From: an uncultured Bacteroidota bacterium | GTDB taxonomy: Bacteria > Bacteroidota > Bacteroidia > Chitinophagales > Chitinophagaceae | DNA: 39,751 bases | Direction of reading: 5' to 3' | Assembly (NCBI GenBank): GCA_903821465.1 | Contig: CAIJLK010000102.1 | Location: 1-39,751 of the forward strand | Notes under the pieces: generated by a model | Told to the model about the DNA's origin: nothing | Database searches by the model: none | The model's input: only the letters and a program-made list of their open reading frames with translations | Made by a program: the position numbers and the translations under genes | Part shown: positions 7,708 to 18,400 of the stretch, in pieces | Layout: the number at the start of each line of letters is the position of its first letter | How positions within the stretch are numbered: the stretch's first letter is position 1

Positions 7708-9039
7708 ATGAACAAAATATTATTAGTAGCTCAAAGGGAATTTTTAACTCGCGTACAAAAGAAAACTTTTCTTTTGTCAACCATTGGTTTGCCTCTGATC
7801 ATTTTCGTATTCTATGCAATGATCATTTACTTTTCTGTTAAAACAACTGACAATTACAAAATTGCCGTAGCCGATAAAGCAAATATTTTCAATGGCAAAA
7901 TCGAAACAAATGGCAATGAGGTAATTTTTGAATTTGTAAAATCTGACACAGCTGCACTTCAAGATGCAATGATTAAGAATGCGTATCAAGCCTATCTCTA
8001 TGTGCCTGCTAGCTTTACTTTAGAAGGAAGAGACTCACTCCAATTCCGCTCAGCCAAATCTGTGGGAATCATGACACGCGAAAAAATTCAAAGCCATATT
8101 AACAAAGCCCTGGAAGAAAAGCGTCTCATGGGATTTAATATCACTAAAGCACAAATAGACAGCATTCAAAAAGAAAAAGAATATATACAGTTTTCCTCAG
8201 CATCCGGTAAAACTGAAAACGAAACTAAAGTGGGTGTTAGTTATGCAGTGGGAATGATTTCTGGTTTCATGATCTATATTATCCTATTCATTTATGGCAC
8301 TATGGTTATGCGGGGAGTGATGGAAGAAAAAGTTAGCCGAATTGCAGAAGTAATTATTAGTAGTGTAAAACCATTTCAATTAATGATGGGAAAAATCTTA
8401 GGCATTGGTGCTGTTGGATTGATTCAATTTTTGATCTGGATCGTCCTCGTGTTTGGAATACAGTTCGCAATAGCATTACTATTCCCATCCCTTGTGCAAT
8501 CTATGCAGGGACAACCTATACAACCAGCAGGCATGCAAGCTGCTCAAGCTTTAAAAGACAGTGGGGCCCTATCTGGTGCCATGAGCGGTTTAAGCACCAT
8601 TAATTTCCCACTAATCATTGGTTGCTTTATATTTTATTTCATTGGTGGATACTTATTGTATTCTTCTCTTTTCGCAGCAGTAGGCAGTGCAGTTAATGAA
8701 GATCCACAAGATGCACAGAGTTTATTATTACCTATCACTATGCCAATTGTATTTGCAATTGTAATTATGATGAAAGCTGTAAACGATCCAAACAGTGGCA
8801 TTGCCGTTTTTGGAAGTTTATTCCCTTTAACCTCACCAATTGTGATGATGGCAAGGGTTGCTTATGGAGTACCTGATGGGGTTACACTTTTCCAATTAAT
8901 ACTTAGCATGGTATTTCTAATTATCGGTTTCCTTGGAACTACCTGGGTTGCCGCAAAGATTTATCGCACAGGTATCTTATTATATGGAAAGAAAATTACT
9001 TGGAAAGTAATGTGGACTTGGGCCTGGAAGAAAAATTAA
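7708..9039 (+). CDS. ABC transporter permease (NatB-like, ABC-2 type)
   Basis: This 443-aa membrane subunit pairs with the preceding ATPase. It has one N-terminal helix (LLSTIGLPLIIFVFYAMIIYFSV) and then a large extracytoplasmic domain to about residue 180. About five more helices follow (VGMISGFMIYIILFIYGTMVMRG, ILGIGAVGLIQFLIWIVLVFGIQFAIALL, FPLIIGCFIFYFIGGYLLY, LLLPITMPIVFAIVIMM, LFQLILSMVFLIIGFLG). The motif VMRGVMEEKVSRIAEVIISSVKPFQLMMGKI is characteristic of ABC2_membrane_3/NatB permeases. The gene converges on the following minus-strand gene, and the 16-nt gap shows no terminator. Confidence 0.9.
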   Translation: MNKILLVAQREFLTRVQKKTFLLSTIGLPLIIFVFYAMIIYFSVKTTDNYKIAVADKANIFNGKIETNGNEVIFEFVKSDTAALQDAMIKNAYQAYLYVPASFTLEGRDSLQFRSAKSVGIMTREKIQSHINKALEEKRLMGFNITKAQIDSIQKEKEYIQFSSASGKTENETKVGVSYAVGMISGFMIYIILFIYGTMVMRGVMEEKVSRIAEVIISSVKPFQLMMGKILGIGAVGLIQFLIWIVLVFGIQFAIALLFPSLVQSMQGQPIQPAGMQAAQALKDSGALSGAMSGLSTINFPLIIGCFIFYFIGGYLLYSSLFAAVGSAVNEDPQDAQSLLLPITMPIVFAIVIMMKAVNDPNSGIAVFGSLFPLTSPIVMMARVAYGVPDGVTLFQLILSMVFLIIGFLGTTWVAAKIYRTGILLYGKKITWKVMWTWAWKKN

Positions 9040-9055
9040 ACTTTTATAGGATGTT

Positions 9056-10993
9056 CTAATTGACTAGTTTCCAGATAATCCCATCTTTGTTTGTAGAAAA
9101 CTTATGAATGATATTTTTCTGAAACAAGTCAATTAGAATATTTTCAGCCTCAATTAAATTCAAATCAATTAAAAAAGAAAATTCCTTTGTTGTAAGTGTT
9201 GGATACTTTTTAAATAGATTATTGTAATTTTTTTTGATAAGATTTTTTTGAACTCCAGGTATCATTTCTAAAATGATGTTTTCGAACTTTTCATATTCCT
9301 GAAATCCTTTTAAAATTCTAGAGTTATCATATCTATCAGTAAATATAAATGTGGGCAAAACGTTTATGTCTAATTGCTTGGCTAGCTTTAGGTCTTCTTG
9401 AAATAGCTCTTGCGCTTTACCCTCTAGATCTCTCATTAAACGCGCTGCATCTAATCCTGATTCAAAAGCGGCATTATGTATTGGAATATTTCCAACAATA
9501 TTTTTATTCTCAAAAAATAATAACTCATTAATCCTTCTTAGAAAAATAATGGCTTTATCTATGTCCTGCATTTGTGCAGCTTTAAAAGCAATTGAGGGCG
9601 GAAAAGAAGATTCAGGCGGATCTGTATACCAAATATCTGGATAAATTGGCTGATCGTATTTTTCATTTGCCCTTTGCCAATATTCACCCGCATCTTCAGG
9701 TGTTTTAATTCCACCACTTTGAAAATTATCCCAAGACGGCAAAAGCCCACCCATACAATAATCTATTTCTACAAAGTCGCCATATTCGAGTTTTAGTTTT
9801 CGCAATTGCGGTTGTATCACCCAACAAGTTGAGCAAACAGGGTCTGTAAAATAGAGTAAATGAATCCGCTTGTATTTGGGTTTAATTTTGCTCTTGGCCT
9901 GGCGATGCGTGATCAGCGGAACTGTTAATTCATCCTCACTTATCTTTTGGGGATGCAAAAAATTTTGTGCCACTTCTCTTCCAAGAAGTGTATGCTCTTT
10001 TACATCTTCGGCTCGCTCTTTATAAAAATCTATAAATGCTTCCTCATAATTATTTGAACTGATAATTTTCTTAGCTAATATTTTTGCGTCGTTTAATGCA
10101 TTAGTAGTACCAGCGCTAGTAAAAGGCATAGCCAAATGCGCAGCATCACCAATAAGTACTACATTTTTTTTGTGAAAAGTTGGTAACAGATCAAAGTCGG
10201 TTGCATTCCAAACATAACTAGTACTAAAATCATTTAGCCCAATAATTTCATGCACTATCTCCGGAAAATCTTTTAAAAGATAAGTACAAAATTCTCGAAG
10301 TGTATCAGGATTTGAGTCTTTCAATTCTAGTAATTTCACATCAAATTGCATGAACCATACTAATTCTTCATGCGAAGTAGGTATGAATCCAAAGGAAAGC
10401 CCCTTTTCTTGACTCAGATATTTGGTGAAGACATTCGCATATTTAATAGCAATAGTTGGAATTTTCACTACTCCAATGATCTCCTTAACACTAACTTCTG
10501 AGAAGTTCACTTTTCCAAACAAATTAAATCTGACCTGTGAATTTGCGCCATCCGCTCCCACAAAAATATCGCCATATTCTATTTCTCCATTTTGAAATAC
10601 CGCAGCAATGGCTATTTCGTTTTCGTACATGAAATGAGAAAATGTTCTATTTGGCTTAATTAACGTTGCATCAATTTGATTACATAAAAACGCAATCAGG
10701 TCTCTCCTTTTGATACATTGCCAAGGCTCCAGTTTCAAATATTTTATTTCGGTCTCATCAGGTCTTTTTAAAATGAATGTATGGATCAATTCACCCGGAA
10801 TATTATCAATTTCTTTTTTATTTAAAAACATTTGCAAAACCGAAATGCCATCGGAATGCATTAAAAAAGCATTCCCACCCATGGGTACTACTGGTTCTCG
10901 CTCGTTAATAATTACTTGTACCCCACTCTTGTGTAGGATAATACCGAGTGCCATACCTCCAATTCCACCGCCTATAATTACTACTTTCTTCAA
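9056..10993 (-). CDS. Fusion of FAD-binding monooxygenase with DsbA/SpxH-like thioredoxin-fold domain
   Basis: One uninterrupted 645-aa frame holds two complete domains. Residues 1-350 form a PHBH-type FAD monooxygenase: GGGIGG at 8-13, VGADGANSQVR at about 146-156 and the FAD-ribityl motif LIGDAAHLAMPFTSAGTTNA at about 280-299. Residues 377-580 form a DsbA-like domain of the YjbH/SpxH/FrnE kind: YFTDPVCSTCW with CSTC at 387-390, and a cis-Pro loop VLPTFIF (P547). The tail, about 590-645 (KYPTLTTKEFSFLIDL to WKLVN), looks like a small winged helix. Start is TTG, overlapping the aminotransferase stop as TTGA; no in-frame ATG precedes it, so coupling is likely. Such a fusion is unfamiliar to me. 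A role in redox-linked hydroxylation or regulation is speculation. Confidence 0.82.
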   Translation of the reverse strand: MKKVVIIGGGIGGMALGIILHKSGVQVIINEREPVVPMGGNAFLMHSDGISVLQMFLNKKEIDNIPGELIHTFILKRPDETEIKYLKLEPWQCIKRRDLIAFLCNQIDATLIKPNRTFSHFMYENEIAIAAVFQNGEIEYGDIFVGADGANSQVRFNLFGKVNFSEVSVKEIIGVVKIPTIAIKYANVFTKYLSQEKGLSFGFIPTSHEELVWFMQFDVKLLELKDSNPDTLREFCTYLLKDFPEIVHEIIGLNDFSTSYVWNATDFDLLPTFHKKNVVLIGDAAHLAMPFTSAGTTNALNDAKILAKKIISSNNYEEAFIDFYKERAEDVKEHTLLGREVAQNFLHPQKISEDELTVPLITHRQAKSKIKPKYKRIHLLYFTDPVCSTCWVIQPQLRKLKLEYGDFVEIDYCMGGLLPSWDNFQSGGIKTPEDAGEYWQRANEKYDQPIYPDIWYTDPPESSFPPSIAFKAAQMQDIDKAIIFLRRINELLFFENKNIVGNIPIHNAAFESGLDAARLMRDLEGKAQELFQEDLKLAKQLDINVLPTFIFTDRYDNSRILKGFQEYEKFENIILEMIPGVQKNLIKKNYNNLFKKYPTLTTKEFSFLIDLNLIEAENILIDLFQKNIIHKFSTNKDGIIWKLVN

Positions 10994-12162
10994 TTGGTAT
11001 CCATTATCTTTTTTATCCTTGCAAATGCATCATTGATAATATCCTCTGATGTTGCAAAACTAATTCTTATATAGCCTTCCGAGCCCTTACCAAACCATTT
11101 ACTCAAGCCTGGCACTACAGCAACTTTGGCTTCAACCAATAATTTTTGTTGAAATGCTTCACTTGAATATCCTGTTCCAACAATACTAGGAAATGCCAAA
11201 TAACATCCTTGCGGCTCAAAACAATTTACTCCTTCAATTGCATTTAAATGATCAACACAAATTCTTTTAACCTTCTCAAGATGTGTAATAAATGCAGTCA
11301 GCCAATAATCACATTCATTTAAAGCTGCCGTGGCCGCGACTTGTGCTAGCACATTACTCCCATGCACGGTTGAGGAATGAAGTGATGCTTTTAATAATAA
11401 ATCGTAATGCGCTTTGTTAGAAGCCATAATGAGTCCAATTCTCAAACCAGCTAATCCGTACGACTTACTAAATCCATGAACTGTTACTGTCTGATTCGCA
11501 ATTTCTTTATTAATTGAAGCGATACTGGTAAACAGATGAGGAGAAAAAACAATATCACTCCATATTTCATCCGACAAAATAATCAATCCATGTTTTACAG
11601 CCAGGTTTCCAATTCCTTCTAACTCCACTTTTGAAAAAACCTTACCACTAGGATTTAATGGGTTACAAAGACAAATCATTTTTGTTCTTGCAGTAATTAA
11701 ATCAGAGAGTTTTTCAATGTCGAGTATTTGATTGGGATCTATCCCTATTGCAAAAGGAATGGCTTTAGCCTGATTGCTTTCAATATTATATTTAAACAGA
11801 AAATCTACTGGATCAAAAATAATTGCCTCATCGCCTTCTTGTAAGAATGCCTTACAAACAGTTGCAATTGCAAAAGCTGCGCTGTCAACCGGAAAAATAT
11901 AATTTGCATCAGCAGCTATTCCCCTTTTCTTATAAAAATAGTTGGCTACACTTTCTTTAAAAAAAGAGTAACCCTCATCTGGGGAATAAGAAAAATATCG
12001 ATCTTTTGAAAATTTGCATATGGCTTCTGCAATTTCAGGTGCACAAGGAAAATCTGGATCAGCAGCAGTTAAAGGAATCACACCATCAGGAACAGATGCC
12101 CACCGCAGATTAAATGCACGAGTTTTAAGAAGGGGTAGATTAATTGAGCTATTAGAAAACAT
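10990..12162 (-). CDS. PLP-dependent aminotransferase class I/II (PatB/MalY-like N-terminus)
   Basis: This is a fold-type I PLP enzyme of 390 aa. Visible motifs are CNPLNPSGK (cofactor-binding Asn and substrate region, about 166-174), ILSDEIWSDIVF (Asp198 contacts the pyridine nitrogen) and the lysine motif HGFSKSYGLAGLRIG, with K233 as the internal-aldimine lysine. The C-terminal Arg is in EGYIRISFA. The N-terminal stretch WASVPDGVIPLTAADPDFPCAPEI resembles the PatB/MalY branch, so C-S lyase activity is an alternative to transamination. It is first in a two-gene unit with the monooxygenase-DsbA fusion, whose TTG start overlaps its stop. Substrate is unknown. Confidence 0.88.
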   Translation of the reverse strand: MFSNSSINLPLLKTRAFNLRWASVPDGVIPLTAADPDFPCAPEIAEAICKFSKDRYFSYSPDEGYSFFKESVANYFYKKRGIAADANYIFPVDSAAFAIATVCKAFLQEGDEAIIFDPVDFLFKYNIESNQAKAIPFAIGIDPNQILDIEKLSDLITARTKMICLCNPLNPSGKVFSKVELEGIGNLAVKHGLIILSDEIWSDIVFSPHLFTSIASINKEIANQTVTVHGFSKSYGLAGLRIGLIMASNKAHYDLLLKASLHSSTVHGSNVLAQVAATAALNECDYWLTAFITHLEKVKRICVDHLNAIEGVNCFEPQGCYLAFPSIVGTGYSSEAFQQKLLVEAKVAVVPGLSKWFGKGSEGYIRISFATSEDIINDAFARIKKIMDTN

Positions 12163-12399
12163 TATCTGCAGTTTTGTTCCTATGGATACTTAGATACTTA
12201 GTGAAGTCCCATTCGTCTAATATGAATATATATGTTTTTAAAGAAGAATCTAATTAAACTCCAATTTTTCTCCATCCTGACCAGCTATGTTAAAATACTT
12301 GCACCCATTCGTCCATAAATTTAACTTTATAGGCATTGGTTCGATTGGCTGAAACCCAGCTCTAGATCGTGTTTGATAAGTGAAATCAATAGGGCCATC
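12163..12399. other. Intergenic stretch with a possible small ORF or gene remnant
   Basis: The gap between the aminotransferase start and the repeat behind sprA holds no ORF-track gene. On the minus strand a frame runs from a GTG at 12402 (inside the repeat) to TAG at 12250. It encodes about 50 residues including PIKLNLWTNGCKYFNIAGQD, which reads like real protein. It is preceded in frame by TGA within the repeat. It may be a small gene or the tail of a decayed one. The rest should contain the aminotransferase promoter, but I see no good consensus. Confidence 0.3.
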
Positions 12400-12458
12400 C
12401 ACTCTTCACTCTTCACTCTTCACTTTTATCTCTTATCTTTTATCTTTTATCTTTTATC
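12400..12458 (-). repeat. Period-7 repeat locus A, directly after the sprA stop codon
   Basis: In the sense of sprA transcription, five GATAAAA units (one is GATAAGA) are followed by three GTGAAGA units and a final GTG. This is 59 nt of unbroken 7-nt period. The first base of the array follows the TAA stop of sprA directly. The same two unit types in the same order occur behind fabH (locus B) and the second PTPS gene (locus C). Confidence 0.9.
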
Positions 12459-15400
12459 TTATTGTAGTGAGATTCTAATATTAACCCCCGCCCTCGTTGT
12501 TGTCATCGGTGCAGAAGTAGAGATATACGGAATTACTTTACGCTGATCGAAGAAGAACTTGATATTGATTCTGTTATTGATCACATAGTCAACCGCAGGC
12601 TGAATAACAACTTCTTTTTGTCCCCCCGTTCCATAAGCATTACTCTGATCGAGGCGACTATTACTGGTTGCTACATCTCGTACGGATAAATCCAATTTCA
12701 AATTAAGATCATTACTTAACTTCTTACCACTCATGCCCGGTAGTTTAAATGGCAGGTTCACACCCTTCTTGCGCCATGCCCCACCAAATGTCCACTCAGT
12801 ACTCCGGCTTTCACTCAACTGATAATCGATCAAACTCATACTTAGCGTTCTGCTTTTCTTGTATTCGAATTTCAGACTGAGTTTTTTATTGGTGGTTACT
12901 TCAATTCCAAACAAAGGCACAAACTGTTCTTGCATGGTAATATTTGGAACCAGGAAATAAGGAATATAGTTGCCACTTACTGTATCAATAAACGAAGGTG
13001 CACCTAATCTAAACGGATCGCGATAAAGTAATGCACTGGTGTAGCTATTCATACTCAGTGTACCATTGTATCCATGCGTTAAAGTAATGGCACTGAAAAT
13101 AGAAGCCAGGGCTGGTATTTTAGTCAGCCCCGTATAAGTAGCTCTCCAGTTAGGTTTAGGCATAATACCGCTGAATGGATTAGAACGAATATTGGCATTT
13201 GATTGTTGGATCAATCCAATACTCTGCGGATCTTTTCCAGTATACGCTGCAAAGAATGCTGGCAGTATTACATCCTGAGAATATCGTCCATACCCTTTTG
13301 CATATCCATCGGCAGTAAATTTATCACTCGCAGGTAAATTCTGCCAATATGGATTCCCGTTCGCTACCCTACTAGAAATAATAATTCTATTCGCTTCAAA
13401 AGTTTTAAATGTTTCTGATACTTCATTCGGATTATGATTTCCAAATAAGGTATTGAAAGCAATATAAGAAACGCTGAATCCACCTGAGGCCAAAGGATTC
13501 AAATGTTCTGGCCTTCCAAAGCCCGAGGTATCCTTAAACAACTCTGTATACTCTTTCGTAAATGATTTGTCTAAATTAACATCAATTATTAATTCTCTAA
13601 TCGGCTCTATTTGTGCAGTGATACTGAAACGTTGTTCGAAATTCTGACGATATAAATAGTTGAATGTGCTATCTTTTGAAAGTAAGCCTTGACTATATTT
13701 TTTATTCAACCAACTAGTATCGGGCTGACGGCCAAAAACATAATCTAACCCTGGCTGCATACTATTCCAGTTCTGTCCTAACGCTCTACTACTATCCATA
13801 TAACCCGGCACACGACTTCTAAAATTAGCTGAATAATTTACTTGAACAGTCTTCACCATCGTTATCAACTTACCCAGACCTCTTTCGAATCCATTGAGTT
13901 CAATTTGCTGATTGGCTTTTGCCATTCTTTGTGCAGTGCGCTCATCTCTTTTTTGTTGCCTCCATTTCACTAAAGCCTCTTTGCGCAATTTACCAGTTAG
14001 GCCACGCAATGCTTCTTCTTTTGACGGCACCGCATATCCCAAACTATTTTGTTGCGAATTCTTTACGTCGGTGCCTTTTAGCATATCCTTCTTGCCCTTC
14101 GACTTTTTAGCATCGTTAGCATTTGTTGCCGGCTTAGGATTAGACATAGGAATATTATCTATGGCACGTAACCATTTTGACTTCGCATATAAATTGCCAA
14201 AACTAAATTGGGTATTAAAATTATTCTCCTGAGAGTTCTCAATGGCATTTCCCAAATTGATTGCCACACGACTTGCTCCAATCCAGTTATAAGAAGTTGC
14301 ATAACTATACCTGGCGCTGATCCAATCGGTAATAGGTAATTTAGCAAGCGGTATATCCCAATTCAGTGAAGCACGTTGTTGATACAAAGTATTTCTACCC
14401 CCACTAAAGAAATTCCCTCTTAAGCTATCTCTTTTTTCTTTTGAATCAATTCTTCCTGCAGGTTCATCAACACGTGCATTATTAGTGGCAGTAAAATTAA
14501 GATTCAATCTTCTTGCCAAATCCCATTGCATATTATAGAATCGATCGAAAGTAAAATACTTGTCATACGTTGTATCTACCCGCTCTACTTTATTATCATA
14601 AGTATTTACAATTCTCGGAACGTATTCACCAAATTGTCTGTTCACATCGGCTCTGAAACTCAGTAATGAAGGATGCAGATTAAAGTTGAAATCTCTTAGC
14701 CAAGAAAGCCAAGCGGTCTTAGACTTAATTAATTTTTTTAATGGTTCAACATATTTACTCTGGCCAATATAAGTATATCCCAAACCCCCACGATGTCGCG
14801 TGATCTTGTTTTCCATGATCACCGGACTCGTTTGTTCAGTTTGAGTATAGGAATAACTAAGATCAAAATTACTCAGCTTCAACAAACCCGTTTTAGTGCC
14901 AGTAGGTGCCACACGCACATTAGTAAAGTTGATGGTCTTAATGGTAGTCCGATCTGCTGCTGCATTTTTTATAGAGTCGCGCTTTGTAGGCATACTCAAC
15001 AACTTCTCAGCATAAAGTACGTCCTTATCAAAAGGGTCGTATTGCGGTGTGCGTAAAGTCTGACTAATACTGGCATACACCGGCATACTCAACTTCGCTT
15101 GCTTTGGCAATAACTTTCCTGCATTAATGCTGGCGGCTGCATCGAACTGTACTAAATTATCTCTCGCTCTTTCATTCACCCGTTGTTCAATGGTACCAAA
15201 ACCTTGGGTATGTGTATTGGCAGAAACAGAAACTGTTCCCAAATCTGCAAGGGTAAAATCAACCCTTCCTAATGCAGCCCATCCACCACGTTCATCAATT
15301 TCAGACAATCGTAATTCATTGACCCAAACTTCTGTATTTTGAATCGGCCCATCTGCTTTATAGGGGTTCTCAATTGCAATTAAAAATCCACGTACTTCGC

Positions 15401-18400
15401 CCAAGTTGGGATTACCCATGATGGAATAAGTCTTGTTTCCTAGAACTTCCCGATAAATATTATTCATCGGGAACCCAACCGTATTTCTTTTGAGTTTCAA
15501 ATCGATCAAATCACGAAGACTAAAGTCCAGATTGTTTTCCGCAGGCCAAATTGCTAACTCTTGCCCCTTGGCATAAGTACCAGGAGGCGTTATATTCAAT
15601 GGTATTTTAATTTCATAATAGTTGTTCAAGAAATCCTGACCAATTCTTATTACCGCATTGATTTCTCCATTCTTAATTGGTCTTTGACCAGTAACTGATT
15701 CGGCATGGATAAACATAGATAGTTTTCCAAACTGACGCATATCCAAATTCATGCTTTTAAAAATAGCACGTGCATCCCCAGAAAATAAATTGCGTGCCTG
15801 CAAACTAATACTCTGTTCGTTCTGTAAAAGATTCACCCCATTATTACTCAATTGCTGCACACGCTCAATGCCTGGAGGAATTAAATAATTCACGGGTTGT
15901 CTGCTACTATTCTCTTCTAAGTTTACTGACAAAGTATTGAATGTAGTTCCATTCGAATTATTAATGGGCGAGTAACTACCTGTAGTATCTAAATTATAAG
16001 TAAACTGACGCCATTGATTTCTAACTAAGTTCAAACTTGCAAAACGTAACACAACGGAATCATCAAAATCTGTCAAATACATTCTTGCAAAACGAATGGA
16101 TTTAAAATCAGGAATGCCTCCCACTCTGTTACTATAATCCTTAATCGGCACTCTGAATAAATACCAATCTTCCTGACGAACAATTCCATCAGCAGAATTT
16201 ACGGTCACACGTTTTTTATCCGTGATATATTTTGTTACCCCTACATCCATGCCTGGTTTCAGATCGATCTGGTATTCGTAGTAGGCTTCTGTTTCGTTTA
16301 AAGTATTATCTCTATTTAGATCTTCATTGTCTGGATATAATGTTGCAGCAGATGTAAACAATCCATTGGTAGTAGCAATAGGTGAATTGCCCTGCGGATT
16401 ATTGAAGTTTTTGTATCGGCCTAAGATACCAGTACCAGCAGCATCAAAGCTTGGATCGCGATACCATTTATAATCATCGTTTGAAGGATCACTCAATGTT
16501 TTCTGATAAATTGGTGAGCTAGTTCCAAAATTGTTAGCAATACGATTTAGGATATATCCTTTCTTTCTTACTTCACCATCATTATCCAATCCATCTAAAC
16601 CTACATCCTGAAATGGTCGATCAGCCGGATCATTACTAAATGCTTGTGTAATTTGAATCGGATTCACAGGTGTCTTACCCCAAGTATTGCTACTATCAAC
16701 TGCTGCATTAATATTCGGTGTGTTCATTCCATTCTCATAGAATCTTTTTCCATCTTTTAAAATGTCTTCACTCACATTACCGAAGTTCAAGAGCAATTTA
16801 CCACCTTTGCTAGTAGGAGTTTTGATAAATGGATTTTGCACCCAGAATTCAACAAACTCAACATTACCAGTTTCGAAATCGGTTTGGTCAATCGCTCGCA
16901 TTACGCCACCCCATCTACTTGCAGGATTTGATAATTTTCCGTTGGCATCAATAGCTGTTTTTCTTGTTTCGAAATTGTATGGGCCTTTCTCCATTGGATA
17001 AAAAGCTAAATCAAAAGTCGATGCCTGAACATCCGTGATATTGGTTGTACGTTGCGGAAATAATTCGTTTGTGTATACCTGTCTAACTCTCGGATCACTT
17101 AACTCTGCAAGGTTATGACGCATTGGGTTATTCGGACTATTCTTATCCTGCAAATTGGGTTCGATATTATACCATGCCAATTTTGCACGATTAAAATTAT
17201 AATCGATTGAATCGTTCAAGATTGCTTCAGGAAATTTTGGATTACCCTGCGGAGTAGAAGCAAGTGCCCATGCAACAAAGGGGAAACGTAAATCAATACT
17301 CGTTTTAGAAGACTCAAAATCATCGATATAAACTAATCCCTGATCGCCCTTTCCAATTTGCGGCGGATGTCCGGGTTGTAAATATGCAGCTTCACCATAG
17401 GCAGTTACAAATGATTTGGCTTTAGTTGAGTAGTTAGGTAAACGATTTAGGAATCTGGTTAAGCCAGGCAATTCAGATTTATAGCTAAAGTCTAAACCAT
17501 ACATGGTATTTCTAATCGGATCTTCTCCATATCCCATTTTGGTAAAAAATGGCCGCTCACTTAATCGCATAACTGAAGTACCAATAGCGAATTTTTTACT
17601 AGCGATATAATCTAAACGCAATGCGGCAAAGCCACGCTGCTGCATGCCGAATCCAGAATTGTTTTCAAATGCAACTTTTACCGGAACATTAGAACTGAGT
17701 ATCGCCTGATTTAAGATCTTAACTGTACCCAAATTATAATCAACCACATAATCAGAACCTTCACGAAGAATTTGTCCCCCCGCAGTTACTGATACAGAAC
17801 CGGGTGGCACATTAAATGTGTTCAACGAAATTTCAGAACCTCCCGTGCTCTTCACAGTTCCCTGCATCATAAAACGATTCAAATTCATATAAGTCTGCGC
17901 AATAGCTTTAATAGAATCGTATAGGGCATAAAAAATATACTTCTTCTTTGTAGCTGCAGGCATTCCTGCAAATGCCAATGCTTCTAAGTCTCTACCAAAA
18001 GGTTCGAGTACAGGAAATACAACCCTACCTAATTGTGGAAGAATGGTATATCCTTCCACATAGTCAAATACCCCATCTGGTTGCGGATCGTTTCTACTAT
18101 TTAATCGATCTAAGTTTAAGATTTTTAAGAGCGGCTGACCATTTACGGCAGGTGCTGTTTCGGGTAAATATCTTTTCAATCCACCACTCGGCTCTTCATA
18201 TAAAACGTTTAAATTAAAACCCTCACGCTGAATTCCTCCGAACATATCAAGCGAATAAACGTTCTTCATCATCAAGCCCCATAAAGGCAATTGAATTCTT
18301 TGTGAGGTAGCTTTCAATAATTTTAACATCAAAACTTTCTGTACACCTTTAGTTGAATCTAAAGCAACGTCCTGCGAAAATTCACCCACCTGAAAAACCT

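Noticed and set aside
10710-11036. 108-aa plus-strand ORF
   Set aside because: It is antisense to the FAD-binding end of the fusion gene; no signal or motif supports it.
12400-12458. CRISPR-like array
   Set aside because: Units are 7 nt with no spacers and there are no cas genes; the same holds for the other two repeat loci.
13912-14232. 106-aa and overlapping 63-aa plus-strand ORFs
   Set aside because: They are antisense to the middle of sprA, a long, clearly coding frame.
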